Made by a program: the position numbers and the translations under genes. Under the pieces are notes generated by a model, which saw only the letters and a program-made list of their open reading frames with translations, ran no database searches and was not told where the DNA came from. Shown one piece after another: positions 46,367-56,436 of a stretch of DNA of 64,000 nt; the first letter of the stretch is position 1, and each line of letters begins with the position of its first letter. Origin of the DNA: an uncultured Gammaproteobacteria bacterium (GTDB lineage: Bacteria; Pseudomonadota; Gammaproteobacteria; Pseudomonadales; Azotimanducaceae); contig CAJWQG010000005.1 of assembly GCA_913045175.1 (NCBI GenBank), forward strand, positions 1-64,000, in the 5' to 3' direction.

Positions 46367-46759
46367 ATGGATTGCCCCAAGTGCCACGCATCGATGGAAG
46401 AAGTTACATTAAGCACGCTCAAAGGCGGCGTGACTGTTGATCAATGTAAAAACTGTCATGGCATCTGGTTTGATATCGGCGAAGCGGAAGCACTTAAAGA
46501 TAAGTGGATGTCCGACTACGTTGATTCAGGAGACCCCGGTGTTGGCAGGGACCACAAAAAAATACGAGACATAGATTGACCACGTTGTGGTAAACGCATG
46601 CAGGAGCTATCTGACCCGTTGCAGATCCATATTCAGTATGAGGCTTGTGACGAACATGGAATGTACTTTGATGCCGGAGAATTCACCGACTACAAATACG
46701 AAACGTTGATGGATATCTTCAGAGGCTTCGTTTTTGCCGTACGCAAAGAAAAAGAATAA
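46367..46759 (+). pseudogene. Double zf-TFIIB zinc-ribbon protein interrupted by an in-frame TGA
   Basis: The first ribbon (MDCPKCHASMEE ... CKNCHGIWFDIGEAEAL) is complete. At codon 71 a TGA (46577-46579) stands exactly where the second ribbon's first Cys should be (DID-stop-PRCGKRM). The same frame then runs through YEACDEHGMYFDAGEFTDY to TAA at 46757-46759. The second half closely resembles the single-domain gene at 27272-27454. The simple reading is a Cys-to-stop mutation; the one-ribbon product of 70 residues may still fold. UGA read as selenocysteine is considered separately and is unlikely. Confidence 0.75.
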
Positions 46760-46815
46760 GCCGCAGGCCCTTCGCCAAGGATAATATGGCGCCCCAAAAC
46801 ATGATCCGGTGCTAG

Positions 46816-49422
46816 ATGGAAGAATTAGTTTCACGCAGATTACGTCACCGAGTACGCGTTCTCGGCGATCTGCTCGGCCAGACAATGGCTGCGCAACTCG
46901 GCGACGAGTTTCTCGAGAAGGTTGAGCAGATACGACTGCTGGCAAAAACGAGACGACAGGAAGGGCATGGTGATTTTGCACAACTTCGCGAAGTCCTGGC
47001 AGACCTGGATGAAGATCAACTTATTTCTGTTGCACGGGCCTTCAATCAGTTCCTGAATTTAACGAATATTGCAGAACAGGCCGATGCAACGGAAAACCTT
47101 CAGTTCCCTGATGCCTCACATCTAAAAACCCTTTTCAACAAGTTAAATCAGCTCAGCATCGAACCAGCAAAAATCGCAGAAACTGTAAACAACCTACATT
47201 GTGACCTTGTGCTCACGGCCCACCCCACAGAGATAACACGAAGGACGCTTATTCAAAAATACAACAGAATTGCAGAGGCTCTTGCCGAGGTGCTGGAAAA
47301 CGAACCACTGGGTGAACAAAGCAAAGTAGAGCTAACGCGTCTGATAGCGGAAGTCTGGCACACAGACGAAATCCGAACTGAAAGACCTATGCCCCAGGAC
47401 GAAGCCATCTGGGGATACGCGGTCATTGAGCACTCCTTGTGGCACGCGATACCTAAACTCTGGGAAGGGTTAGATGAGCTCCTCCGAGAACACACTGATA
47501 CTTCTTTATCCATTGATTGTGCCCCGATCACCATTTCGTCGTGGATGGGCGGCGACCGTGATGGAAACCCAAACGTCACAACGGACGTAACAGATGAGGT
47601 ACTTCGTCTAGCCCGCTGGATGGCCGCAGACCTCTACCTTAGAGACCTTGAAGAGCTGCTTTCGCAACTATCGATGTCCATGTGTAACGACGAAGTTGCC
47701 CAGCTATGTGGGGAAGAATCGCACGAACCGTATCGATCAATTCTCAGGGACCTGCGCGCCAAGCTAAATGCCACGAGGGACTGGGCGGAAACAAAAGATC
47801 CTCCATATGCTGGGCTGATAGTCGACAGGAATGACCTCTTCGAACCGCTACATACCTGTTACCGCTCATTACACGAATGCGGGATGGGCATCATTGCCGA
47901 AGGACTACTCAAGCAGACACTGATTCGCATCACGACCTTTGGCGTTACCCTGATTGACCTGGACATCAGACAGAGTGCAGATAAACACACAGAACTGATG
48001 GAAGAACTTATCTCTTTTCTTGGAATGGGAAGTTACAAGTCATGGTCAGAGAAAGCACGACATGACTTTCTTTTGGAAGAACTTGCCAATACAAGACCGC
48101 TTATCCCGGAAAGCTGGGAACCAGAGGGTGAAGAGGGAGAAACGCTTCGGACTATACGACTTATCGCAAACGGCGATGCAGATGGTGTGTCTTGCTATAT
48201 CATCTCCATGGCCAAAAACCCCTCAGATGTTTTGTCAGTTATTCTACTCTTGCGCAAATCGGGTCTTGCGCGATCGTTACCCATAGTGCCCTTGTTTGAA
48301 ACTCTGGACGACCTTAATAACGCCGCCTGGACACTCGAGAGACTACTTCGGGATCCCATGTACCGGGGATACATCGACGGACACCAACAGGTAATGATCG
48401 GGTATTCCGACTCTGCCAAAGACGCCGGACAAATGGCCGCGGCCTGGGCACAGTATCGAGCTCAGGAAGAGTTGGTTGAGGTAACAGAAAAATATGACAT
48501 CGACCTGACTTTGTTTCACGGCCGCGGGGGTGCAGCCGGTCGCGGTGGCGCACCAATCAGACAGGCTATTTTGTCACAGCCTCCCAGTACCATAAAACGT
48601 GGCATGCGAGTTACCGAGCAGGGAGAGATGATTCGTTTTAAGTATGGCTCTCCCCTGTTGGCACAAAACAGCATGGATCTCGTTCTCAGTGCGGCTATTG
48701 AAGCTAACCTGATTCCTTCCCCCAAACCCAGGGATAACTGGCGTAACCTCATGGATCGTCTTACCACTGTCGCGATGCAGGACTATCGGAACACGGTCAA
48801 AGACGAATCCGATTTTGCCGACTACTTTCGGTCTAGCACACCTGAACAAGAACTTAGCCTTCTGGCTTTGGGGAGCCGCCCTACAAGACGCAATACCAAC
48901 AGCAATGCCATTAGTGACTTACGTGCAATCCCCTGGGTATTTGCCTGGACCCAGAAGCGGCTTATGATTCCTGCCTGGCTTGGTACCAACGCGGCTTTAG
49001 CCAGCGAATTTTCAACGAAAGATAAGTTTGTCATCAAGGAAATGATGTCCGAATGGCCGTTCTTCCAAACCCAAATGGATCTATTGGAAATGGTACTGAC
49101 CAAGGCGGACGCAGAGATCGCTCAACATTATGACGAAGTATTGGTTCCAGATAGCCTCCTTCACTTCGGCGAGCGTTTCCAACGGGAACTCACCTCTCTG
49201 ATAGAGAACGTCAACCAGATTAAGGAACAAAACATACTACTTGAACATGCACCTGACGTACGGCGGACCATTGACCTTCGTGATCCCTATACGGACCCGC
49301 TACACTTCCTGCAAATTGAACTTATCTCCCGGTATCGCATGGATGACTCCAACGAACGGGTCAAGAAAGCGCTACTGATAACAATCGCAGGTATCGCGGC
49401 AAGTATGCGAAACACTGGCTAA
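46816..49422 (+). CDS. ppc: Phosphoenolpyruvate carboxylase
   Basis: An 868-residue PEP carboxylase that makes oxaloacetate from PEP and bicarbonate. Signatures include VLTAHPTEITRRTLIQKY (catalytic His), SSWMGGDRDGNPNVT, VMIGYSDSAKDAGQMAA, the FHGRGGAAGRGGAP glycine-rich loop with catalytic Arg/Lys context, and the invariant C terminus ending RNTG. Length is normal. An intact frame over 2.6 kb contrasts with the broken genes elsewhere. The next gene begins immediately after its stop. Confidence 0.97.
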   Translation: MEELVSRRLRHRVRVLGDLLGQTMAAQLGDEFLEKVEQIRLLAKTRRQEGHGDFAQLREVLADLDEDQLISVARAFNQFLNLTNIAEQADATENLQFPDASHLKTLFNKLNQLSIEPAKIAETVNNLHCDLVLTAHPTEITRRTLIQKYNRIAEALAEVLENEPLGEQSKVELTRLIAEVWHTDEIRTERPMPQDEAIWGYAVIEHSLWHAIPKLWEGLDELLREHTDTSLSIDCAPITISSWMGGDRDGNPNVTTDVTDEVLRLARWMAADLYLRDLEELLSQLSMSMCNDEVAQLCGEESHEPYRSILRDLRAKLNATRDWAETKDPPYAGLIVDRNDLFEPLHTCYRSLHECGMGIIAEGLLKQTLIRITTFGVTLIDLDIRQSADKHTELMEELISFLGMGSYKSWSEKARHDFLLEELANTRPLIPESWEPEGEEGETLRTIRLIANGDADGVSCYIISMAKNPSDVLSVILLLRKSGLARSLPIVPLFETLDDLNNAAWTLERLLRDPMYRGYIDGHQQVMIGYSDSAKDAGQMAAAWAQYRAQEELVEVTEKYDIDLTLFHGRGGAAGRGGAPIRQAILSQPPSTIKRGMRVTEQGEMIRFKYGSPLLAQNSMDLVLSAAIEANLIPSPKPRDNWRNLMDRLTTVAMQDYRNTVKDESDFADYFRSSTPEQELSLLALGSRPTRRNTNSNAISDLRAIPWVFAWTQKRLMIPAWLGTNAALASEFSTKDKFVIKEMMSEWPFFQTQMDLLEMVLTKADAEIAQHYDEVLVPDSLLHFGERFQRELTSLIENVNQIKEQNILLEHAPDVRRTIDLRDPYTDPLHFLQIELISRYRMDDSNERVKKALLITIAGIAASMRNTG

Positions 49423-50289
49423 GTGTCACAACAAATTACCATTGTTGGAGCGACCTCAGGCCCCGGCAAGTCACTTTTCCTAAGACTTGTCGAACAGGGC
49501 CACCAGGTAGAGGGTATTGGTCGAAACCCCGACAAGATTTCAGCTATTAAGAAACAACTTGGCGAAAAATATCCGAACGCGAAGATCTCCGCAATCGACG
49601 TAACACGGGATCAATCTTTTCTGGATACTACTGAGGTGCTTATCCACTGTAGCCGTCCGGAACTGGCCAAAACATTAATTTCAGGAAATCTAAATCGGTT
49701 TATCGCAATCGGGTCCACACGAAAATTCACTCAATTCCCGGATACAAAATGTCGCGACGTCTGTGAGATGGAATCGCTAGCACTGGCGAGCGAAGTCGAC
49801 GCAACGATTCTTCACCCTACATTGATCTATGGCGCAGAGGGCCTCTCCAATGTTGAACGTATCATTGCCACAGCGAAGAGATCACCCGTCGTCCCTCTGC
49901 CAATGCGCGGTAGATCGCTCATACAGCCTATACATTGTGACGATGTGGTCGACGCTATTATCAATTGCCTGCACAACGAGGTTCTTATTAACAAGAGTAT
50001 CGTTATCGCCGGACCGACACCGATAACCTACCGAAACTTCGTAGAAACCATTGTGGGGACCATGGGTTTATCTACAAGGATAATCTCGCTGCCTTACTTG
50101 TTCATCGCGGCCGCAGCCCACGTCACCCGCTATCTTCCGAAGATACCTACCATCGACCCGGCTGAGGTCAAGCGTTTACTGGAAGACAAACACTTTGACA
50201 CCGTGGATATGCAACGCAGCCTGGGTATTACCCCCCGAAGCTTCGAGGCTGGAATGACACAATACGCAGACACGCTAAAAACACGTTAA
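49423..50289 (+). CDS. NAD(P)-binding NmrA/atypical SDR protein
   Basis: The gene starts with GTG directly after the ppc stop, so it is cotranscribed. Its 288 residues start with a Rossmann motif in which the usual final Gly is shifted (IVGATSGPGKSLFLRL), then KISAIDVTRD, FIAIGSTRKFTQF and ATILHPTLIYGAEGLSNVERI. The overall pattern is that of NmrA/NDUFA9-type atypical SDRs, with PLPMRGRSLIQPIHCDDVVDA for the C-terminal half. It is related to the gene at 28275-29165 in type but not closely. A scaffolding or redox-sensing role is possible. Confidence 0.82.
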   Translation: MSQQITIVGATSGPGKSLFLRLVEQGHQVEGIGRNPDKISAIKKQLGEKYPNAKISAIDVTRDQSFLDTTEVLIHCSRPELAKTLISGNLNRFIAIGSTRKFTQFPDTKCRDVCEMESLALASEVDATILHPTLIYGAEGLSNVERIIATAKRSPVVPLPMRGRSLIQPIHCDDVVDAIINCLHNEVLINKSIVIAGPTPITYRNFVETIVGTMGLSTRIISLPYLFIAAAAHVTRYLPKIPTIDPAEVKRLLEDKHFDTVDMQRSLGITPRSFEAGMTQYADTLKTR

Positions 50290-50309
50290 CTCGCTCAATA
50301 CCAGTTCGC

Positions 50310-51632
50310 TCAGATACCAGGAAAGCCATTGGCTTTGATGTGCTCAATAAGCACGTCCCGAATCAATGTCTGGTAGTTGATTAGCTCCACCTCGCTGGGC
50401 GTCTTATTCTTTGTGTGAGATCCAATAAAACTGTTAGTTGCAACAAGATAGGTTTTCTCATCATCGATTTTATCGATTCTATGGTGAGGGTCCCGTTCCC
50501 TGTTTAACATGTAACGCACATGCGAACCCTTCATTCTGAGACCCACCAGAGAATTACCGAATGGTTCAATAGTCCATATATTTCGCGCGGTAACCGAACC
50601 TTTGCGAATAACATCCCGAATCCCACCCATATTGTAGAAACCAAAATCCGCATCGATAGCGCTGGCTATTACGGTTTCGAAAATAATCTGCAATTCTTCC
50701 TGGCTGTAGTTACGATCTGCCTGTGCGATCTGATAGCCAACCTGAGCCGAGACTTTATCTGTCCACTGCCTAACCGCAGACGCCACCGCGGGTTCCGGAC
50801 CCGGAAGTTCTTTTGCAGGAATGAGTTCTGCTTTCGCACTTAAAACCTCGTTAGTCACCGTATCCACCGTTAATCTTATGTGGCCAACATGAGAACCGTA
50901 CTCTCCTGCCTGGGTCACCAGGGTATCTCCTACCATGACACCAGGATCGACTACCGTATGAGAATGACCACCCACAATAACGTCGACACATTCAGTATCA
51001 CGCGCAAGTGCCAATTCCTCTTCGTGACCTACGTGAGACAGCAGGACCACAAGGTCGACCTTGTCGCAAAGCGCCGAGACAGCCGCTTCTATCGATTCCT
51101 TAGGATCTGCAAAACTAAGGTTCTCGTTTCCCATGGGGATAATCATGTGAGGCGTCGCCTCAGTAATCACTCCGATGATGCCAACTTTAATTCCATCCAC
51201 GTCTTTGACCAGGAGCGGCGCATCAGCGATCAACGATCCATCCGGACTGTAGGCGTTAATAGCAAGCAGCGGATAACTTGCAATCTCTTTAAATTTTTCT
51301 ATCTGGCGAAAGCCATGGTCAAACTCATGATTACCAAGAACCGAAGCGTCGTATCCCATAAGATTCATCACTTCGAAGATCGGCACCCCCTCAAACAAAG
51401 TGGAAACCGGGGTCCCGGATATGCTGTCTCCTCCATTGAGAAACAACACGGCTGAATTGTTGTTACGCACCTGATTCACGTAGGCAGTAATTCGTGCTGC
51501 CCCCGCAAACTCATCTTCTTGCTTGATGCGCCCATGAAAATCATTTGTATGAAGTATGACGAGGTCACGCTCTTCGGCGAACGTTGGTAACTGCCATAGA
51601 AACACGGCTAACGACAATACGAATTTGATCAT
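50310..51632 (-). CDS. Periplasmic bifunctional metallophosphatase/5'-nucleotidase
   Basis: From 51632 (MIKFVLSLAVFLWQLPTFA, signal peptide) the protein has 440 residues. The metallophosphatase core has the di-metal motifs ILHTNDFHGRI, NGGDSISGTP, LGNHEFDHGF and VLLSHVGHE ... GGHSHTVV, followed by the nucleotide-binding C-terminal domain (NMGGIRDVI, IEPFGNSLVGLRMKG). Such enzymes dephosphorylate nucleotides or UDP-sugars in the periplasm to scavenge phosphate and nucleosides. It lies 56 bases downstream of the kinase-like gene that follows ureG, on the same strand. Confidence 0.9.
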   Translation of the reverse strand: MIKFVLSLAVFLWQLPTFAEERDLVILHTNDFHGRIKQEDEFAGAARITAYVNQVRNNNSAVLFLNGGDSISGTPVSTLFEGVPIFEVMNLMGYDASVLGNHEFDHGFRQIEKFKEIASYPLLAINAYSPDGSLIADAPLLVKDVDGIKVGIIGVITEATPHMIIPMGNENLSFADPKESIEAAVSALCDKVDLVVLLSHVGHEEELALARDTECVDVIVGGHSHTVVDPGVMVGDTLVTQAGEYGSHVGHIRLTVDTVTNEVLSAKAELIPAKELPGPEPAVASAVRQWTDKVSAQVGYQIAQADRNYSQEELQIIFETVIASAIDADFGFYNMGGIRDVIRKGSVTARNIWTIEPFGNSLVGLRMKGSHVRYMLNRERDPHHRIDKIDDEKTYLVATNSFIGSHTKNKTPSEVELINYQTLIRDVLIEHIKANGFPGI

Positions 51633-51688
51633 GGTTTCAGCTCGATAAAATATCAACGTTGGATTATACCGCCTCCAAAGCAATAACC

Positions 51689-52312
51689 TCAGTTTACAAA
51701 CAGCTTTCTCACGTAGAGTTCATCCAAACCTTTCAAACCTTCAACGAAGGCATCGCAGTGGACTGCAATGGTACGACGGTGCTCCTCATACCTGGAGAGA
51801 TGCCTAAAGTTTCTGATTCGAAGGCGTTTGGGGAGTCGTCCCCAATAGATTGAGAGATCCGCAATATCAATCAGCCCGAGTTCCTTGTTGGAATTCAAAA
51901 CAACATTCCCCAGATGCAGCGAGCGGTGATAAATACCCTTCTCATGTAGTTGTTTATAGAGGCTACCGAGGTTAAGAATCGTTTCTTCATCCAGGGTAGA
52001 ACCGATATCCCTTAATGTCATTCCTTCAAGCGGTTTATATATCACCCCAGACCTACGGATAGAGGAAATTCGACAGATCTCAAAAATCTCGGGCACAATG
52101 ATATCCAGATCTGCCAGGCGCCTGGCATTATAAGCGAATCTCCTGGAGTACGACCAAAATCTGGCGAAAGAAACGAAACGCTTTACGCGGAACAACTTAA
52201 GGTAGTTGCCATTCTCAAGTCTTAGCACCTTGTCGCCAAAGGGATCATTAGCAACTATCTCTACCCCTTCGCGTAGCGCCCTGTATTCCTCGACGGTGAG
52301 CGTTTTCTGCAT
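51689..52312 (-). CDS. Lipopolysaccharide-kinase (InaA-type) / Bud32-like protein
   Basis: A 207-residue protein with the reduced kinase fold of the InaA/toluene-tolerance family: NYLKLFRVKRF (nucleotide Lys region), GVIYKPLEGMTLRDIG, and a catalytic loop IYHRSLHLGNVVLNS followed by GLIDIADLSIYWG. The catalytic loop has Ser for the usual Asp in HxDxxxxN, while the Asn is kept, so catalysis may be weakened. The metal-binding DxD-like motif (IDIADL) is present. It starts ten bases after the ureG stop, so it is probably the tail of the urea operon. Confidence 0.75.
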   Translation of the reverse strand: MQKTLTVEEYRALREGVEIVANDPFGDKVLRLENGNYLKLFRVKRFVSFARFWSYSRRFAYNARRLADLDIIVPEIFEICRISSIRRSGVIYKPLEGMTLRDIGSTLDEETILNLGSLYKQLHEKGIYHRSLHLGNVVLNSNKELGLIDIADLSIYWGRLPKRLRIRNFRHLSRYEEHRRTIAVHCDAFVEGLKGLDELYVRKLFVN

Positions 52313-52322
52313 ATGACCGTTA

Positions 52323-52937
52323 TTAGGAAGCTTCTTCCCAAAGTCCTTCTTTCCTGACGAAGTCGACTACAGTATCCAGGCCGTCACCCGTTTTAAGATT
52401 GGTAAAGACGAAAGGTGAATCCTCTCTCATTCGTCTGGTATCACTTTCCATAACTTCAAGTGATGCGCCCACGTGAGGTGCAAGATCAGTTTTGTTGATT
52501 ATCAGCAGGTCACTTCTGGTAATACCTGGGCCACCTTTTCTTGGGACCTTCTCACCGGCGGCAACGTCAATAACATATATAGTCAGGTCAACAAGTTCGG
52601 GGCTAAACGTTGCACTAAGATTATCGCCACCACTCTCTACAATTACGATCTCAAGTTCAGGAAACCTTACGTTGAGCGCATCAATCGCAGCCAGATTCAT
52701 GGAGGCGTCCTCTCGAATTGCAGTATGTGGACAACCGCCGGTTTCAACACCCACGATCCTGTCTTCAGGCAGGGCCTGAGCTCGCCAAAGTATCTCCGCA
52801 TCTTCCTGCGTATATATATCGTTAGTAACAACTGCCACTTCGTATTCCTTTGAAAGCTTTCTACACAATTGCTCTACCAGGGTAGTTTTTCCTGCACCCA
52901 CAGGCCCACCGATTCCAACACGTAATGGCTCTGACAT
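52323..52937 (-). CDS. ureG: Urease accessory GTPase UreG
   Basis: The start at 52937 ([20 protein letters not shown]) follows a GAGGAG site; the frame is open to 53024. The 204 residues hold the P-loop [10 protein letters not shown], the [11 protein letters not shown] motif, the nickel-binding Cys-Pro-His ([14 protein letters not shown]), [16 protein letters not shown] and [10 protein letters not shown]. UreG uses GTP to drive delivery of nickel to urease with UreE, UreF and UreD. Downstream of ureF by 52 bases and last of the urease genes. Confidence 0.97.
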   Translation of the reverse strand: MSEPLRVGIGGPVGAGKTTLVEQLCRKLSKEYEVAVVTNDIYTQEDAEILWRAQALPEDRIVGVETGGCPHTAIREDASMNLAAIDALNVRFPELEIVIVESGGDNLSATFSPELVDLTIYVIDVAAGEKVPRKGGPGITRSDLLIINKTDLAPHVGASLEVMESDTRRMREDSPFVFTNLKTGDGLDTVVDFVRKEGLWEEAS

Positions 52938-52989
52938 CTTTCTACTCCTCTTTTCTCTAACTATTGCACTTGCTATTGCACTTCGACAA

Positions 52990-53661
52990 CTATGACCTGA
53001 ATATCCGTGAATACTGAGTTTCATGGCTGGCGCTTGCGATCACGAAACCTAGAGCAGTCACACCGATGGCGTCGCACTGCACAGCATTCGCGGCAGCATC
53101 ACTTATAACCGGCCCAAGGTCACGTAAAATTCGCTGACCCATCCGATGACCCAGAGGTACCAGTTTGACGGCAGCCAACACCTGGTTTTCACACCAGGCC
53201 CAGGCATAACCATTCAGCGCATCCTCCAGCGGAATCTGATTATTCACAGCAATAACCGCGAAGGCAGCGGTGAAACCCATTTTCTCTGCGGGAAGTGTTT
53301 CGTCTAGTTCACCTGCAAGGTCACAAAGCGCAGTCCCCATTTGCTCTTCTTCATCACGTAGCTCGGCAGTCTCCCTGCATGCTCTACACAGCCTGTCGAA
53401 CTCTTTGACACCCTCTTTGTCCCCCGCCTTCCAGGCGTCGTAGACCTTACAGATAATGGGCAGGTCAACCGACCCGATACATCGCTCCAATAAACCTGCT
53501 ATCCAGGATTCCGTCGTCTCAACGTCATTTACCCATCCACGATTGATTGCCTGTTCCAGGCCCTGGGAATAGTGAAATGCACCGACAGGTAAAGCCGGTG
53601 AAATTAACTGCCATAAACGTATCGATCGCCGGGAAGAATCAGTGTTCATGACTATGGACAT
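52990..53661 (-). CDS. ureF: Urease accessory protein UreF
   Basis: From 53661 ([20 protein letters not shown]; an ATG at 53649 is also possible) the protein has 223 residues, the family's usual length. Landmarks are [55 protein letters not shown] and the C-terminal [14 protein letters not shown] that binds UreG. UreF forms a complex with UreD and UreG on apo-urease. The start overlaps the 3' end of ureE. Confidence 0.95.
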   Translation of the reverse strand: MSIVMNTDSSRRSIRLWQLISPALPVGAFHYSQGLEQAINRGWVNDVETTESWIAGLLERCIGSVDLPIICKVYDAWKAGDKEGVKEFDRLCRACRETAELRDEEEQMGTALCDLAGELDETLPAEKMGFTAAFAVIAVNNQIPLEDALNGYAWAWCENQVLAAVKLVPLGHRMGQRILRDLGPVISDAAANAVQCDAIGVTALGFVIASASHETQYSRIFRS

Positions 53662-54085
53662 GGTATGCACCACCTTCGGGTTCAAAAGGCGCGTTCTCGT
53701 TAACCGGCTCACAACCAAGGCCCCACACCATATCATCCAGAACGTGATCGGTGAGGTATCGCACCCATGCTGGGCCTACCTGAACCCAGACATGCCTGTT
53801 ACCCAGGTGGTAAGCAATTCGTGCCAACAGCTCAGGATTGTCCGAGTACGCTGTCGAAACAGGCTCCTCGGCTGCCGAAACCAATATAACACGGCCCGAC
53901 TCACTCCAAAGGTGATCGCCACCACGTACCACTGTACCGCGAGGTAACTTGATCCCAATGGATTCACCTGAATCCAGAACTGCCTTAAGCCTGGTCTTTT
54001 CCCGTTTTGCGTATTCCAAAAACAACGTGTCTGAAACGCCGCCTACCTTGTCAGCATCACCAACTATTTGTGTGAACTCATCCAT
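53639..54085 (-). CDS. ureE: Urease accessory nickel chaperone UreE
   Basis: A 148-residue UreE with an N-terminal peptide-binding domain and the C-terminal metal domain (YHLGNRHVWVQVGPAWVRYL, containing the key His). The tail is short and modestly His-rich (YHVHSHEH), unlike the long His tails of Klebsiella-type UreE, so nickel storage capacity is probably small. It lies two bases after ureC and overlaps ureF. Confidence 0.95.
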   Translation of the reverse strand: MDEFTQIVGDADKVGGVSDTLFLEYAKREKTRLKAVLDSGESIGIKLPRGTVVRGGDHLWSESGRVILVSAAEEPVSTAYSDNPELLARIAYHLGNRHVWVQVGPAWVRYLTDHVLDDMVWGLGCEPVNENAPFEPEGGAYHVHSHEH

Positions 54086-54087
54086 TG

Positions 54088-55791
54088 CTAGAACAGGAAG
54101 TAACGTTGTGCGAGAGGCAACTCTTCTGCCGGCTCACAGGTCAATAGCGTTCCATCCGCCCTTACTTCATAGGTCTCGGGATCTACCTCAATGTCCGGGG
54201 TATAGTCGTTTAGCCGCATATCGGACTTACTTACCTCACGCGTATTACTGACGGGCATTAGACTCTTTTGTAAATTGAGTGACTCCGCCACGCCATTGTC
54301 CATTGCCGCACCGGACACAAAACTGAGCGACGTTGCCGTCAATGCGCCACCAAAAGCACCGAACATGGGTCGATAGTGAACCGGCTGAGGGGTCGGAATC
54401 GACGCATTGGGATCTCCCATGGGGGCTGCCAGGATTGCCCCACCCTTGATAATCATGGCGGGTTTGGCGCCAAAGAAAGCAGGTTTCCACAACACCAGAT
54501 CTGCAAGTTTACCAACCTCTACGGAACCAACTTCGTTCGCGACACCATGGGCAATAGCAGGATTGATCGTATATTTCGCGATGTAGCGTTTCACACGAAA
54601 GTTGTCATTACGCGCAGAGTCCTCTGTTAAGGCGCCACGCTGCACCTTCATCTTATGCGCAGTTTGCCAGGTGCGGGTAATGACTTCGCCAACGCGTCCC
54701 ATGGCTTGTGAATCTGACGCGATCATGGAAAACGCGCCAAGGTCATGCAGGATATCTTCCGCCGCAATGGTCTCACGCCGAATACGTGATTCCGCAAACG
54801 CAATATCTTCAGGAATACTCGAATCAAGATGGTGACAAACCATCAACATATCCAGATGTTCGTCGATCGTGTTGACTGTATAGGGTCTTGTAGGATTCGT
54901 GGACGAGGGCAATACATTAGGCAAACTACACGCCTTAATAATATCGGGCGCATGTCCTCCTCCTGCCCCTTCAGTATGAAAGGTATGAATCGTTCGATCC
55001 TTAAATGCCGCGAGCGTGTTCTCCACAAAGCCTGATTCATTCAGTGTGTCCGTATGAATTGCCACCTGAACATCCATGGAATCCGCGACCCTAAGACAGC
55101 AATCTATTGCTCCCGGCGTCGTCCCCCAGTCTTCATGGAGCTTCAACCCCATCGCACCGGCGGCGACCTGTTCAGTCAGCGCTTCAGGTAGGCTGGCGTT
55201 TCCCTTGCCCATAAATCCCAGATTCATCGGTAAACCATCGGCAGCCTGCAACATCATAGCGATGTGCCACGGACCAGGGGTGCAGGTGGTTGCGTTGGTT
55301 CCTGTGGCAGGACCAGTGCCACCACCCAGCATCGTGGTCACACCGGACATTAATGCCTCTTCTATTTGTTGCGGACAGATAAAGTGGATGTGTGCATCGA
55401 TACCTCCCGCAGTCAGAATCTGTCCTTCCCCTGCTATCGCTTCGGTACCCGGCCCAACGACGATATCTACATTAGCCTGGGTATCGGGATTCCCCGCCTT
55501 ACCAATACCTACTATTCGACCTGCTTTAATACCTACGTCCGCTTTGACGATACCCCAGTAATCAACAATAAGCGCATTAGTGATCACGGTGTCCACAGTT
55601 TCGCTGGATGGTCGCTGAGACTGACCCATACCGTCCCTAATGACTTTCCCTCCACCAAACTTAACCTCATCACCGTAAACGGCATGGTCATGCTCCACCT
55701 CAATGATGAGATCGGTGTCGCCCAGGCGCACTCGATCTCCGGTGGTTGGACCAAACATATCTGCATAGGCCTGACGACTCATTTTACTCAT
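54088..55791 (-). CDS. ureC: Urease alpha subunit UreC
   Basis: A 567-residue catalytic subunit of normal length. Active-site features are complete: the nickel-binding HIHF, the carbamylated Lys in [30 protein letters not shown] and the flexible flap MVCHHLD. Urease hydrolyses urea to ammonia and carbamate in the cytoplasm. Its ATG overlaps the ureB stop by four bases. Confidence 0.98.
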   Translation of the reverse strand: MSKMSRQAYADMFGPTTGDRVRLGDTDLIIEVEHDHAVYGDEVKFGGGKVIRDGMGQSQRPSSETVDTVITNALIVDYWGIVKADVGIKAGRIVGIGKAGNPDTQANVDIVVGPGTEAIAGEGQILTAGGIDAHIHFICPQQIEEALMSGVTTMLGGGTGPATGTNATTCTPGPWHIAMMLQAADGLPMNLGFMGKGNASLPEALTEQVAAGAMGLKLHEDWGTTPGAIDCCLRVADSMDVQVAIHTDTLNESGFVENTLAAFKDRTIHTFHTEGAGGGHAPDIIKACSLPNVLPSSTNPTRPYTVNTIDEHLDMLMVCHHLDSSIPEDIAFAESRIRRETIAAEDILHDLGAFSMIASDSQAMGRVGEVITRTWQTAHKMKVQRGALTEDSARNDNFRVKRYIAKYTINPAIAHGVANEVGSVEVGKLADLVLWKPAFFGAKPAMIIKGGAILAAPMGDPNASIPTPQPVHYRPMFGAFGGALTATSLSFVSGAAMDNGVAESLNLQKSLMPVSNTREVSKSDMRLNDYTPDIEVDPETYEVRADGTLLTCEPAEELPLAQRYFLF

Positions 55792-56105
55792 GACTTATCC
55801 TCCAAAGCGCCCATAACTTTCTGGTTAAAGCCATAAACCTCTTTATTTCCAGCAAACTCAACCAAGGTTACCGTCCGGGTTTGCCCGGGTTCAAAACGCA
55901 CCGCTGTGCCTGCCGGTATGTCGAGTCTAAATCCTCGTGTGGACTCACGGTCGAAAGAAAGCGCAACGTTGGTTTCATAGAAGTGATAGTGAGAGCCAAC
56001 CTGTATCGGGCGATCGCCCGAGTTGGAAACGGGCACCTCGATTGTGCTGCGTCCTTCATTAAGCAGTAGCTCGCCTGACTCGATAAACATTTCTCCGGGA
56101 ATCAT
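55788..56105 (-). CDS. ureB: Urease beta subunit UreB
   Basis: A 105-residue subunit starting [18 protein letters not shown], with [17 protein letters not shown] and [14 protein letters not shown], the usual signatures. The separate gamma, beta and alpha genes are the typical proteobacterial arrangement. It lies nine bases after ureA and overlaps ureC. Confidence 0.97.
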   Translation of the reverse strand: MIPGEMFIESGELLLNEGRSTIEVPVSNSGDRPIQVGSHYHFYETNVALSFDRESTRGFRLDIPAGTAVRFEPGQTRTVTLVEFAGNKEVYGFNQKVMGALEDKS

Positions 56106-56114
56106 GACAGCTCC

Positions 56115-56417
56115 TTAGGATATTGGATTGTGTACGGTGACAAGTTTGGTTCCGTCGGGAAACGTCGCCTCAACCTGAACCTCGTGCAGCAACTCGGCAA
56201 TACCATCCATCACATCATCGCTGCTTAGAATCTCTGTACCGTAAGACATCAGAGCTGCGACAGATTGCCCATCCCGTGCGCCTTCCATGATAGCAGCAGA
56301 TATCATGGCAACCGCCTCTGGGTAGTTGAGCTTGACGCCCCTTGCACGACGTTGTTCAGCGAGTTGCGCTGCGAGAAAAATCAGTAATTTGTCTTTCTCT
56401 CTTGGGGTTAACTCCAT
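56115..56417 (-). CDS. ureA: Urease gamma subunit UreA
   Basis: The start at 56417 ([20 protein letters not shown]) follows a strong GGAGGT site; an upstream start at 56477 would run into ureD without family similarity. The 100 residues carry [21 protein letters not shown] and VTVHNPI at the C terminus, as in all UreA. It is 19 bases downstream of ureD. Confidence 0.98.
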   Translation of the reverse strand: MELTPREKDKLLIFLAAQLAEQRRARGVKLNYPEAVAMISAAIMEGARDGQSVAALMSYGTEILSSDDVMDGIAELLHEVQVEATFPDGTKLVTVHNPIS

Positions 56418-56436
56418 TGCAACCTCCTTCTCTTTA

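Noticed and set aside
46577..46579. Selenocysteine at the zinc-ribbon TGA
   Set aside because: The residue is a structural zinc ligand, no convincing SECIS loop at the usual distance is visible, and no Sec machinery is in the window. Kept only as a low-probability alternative.
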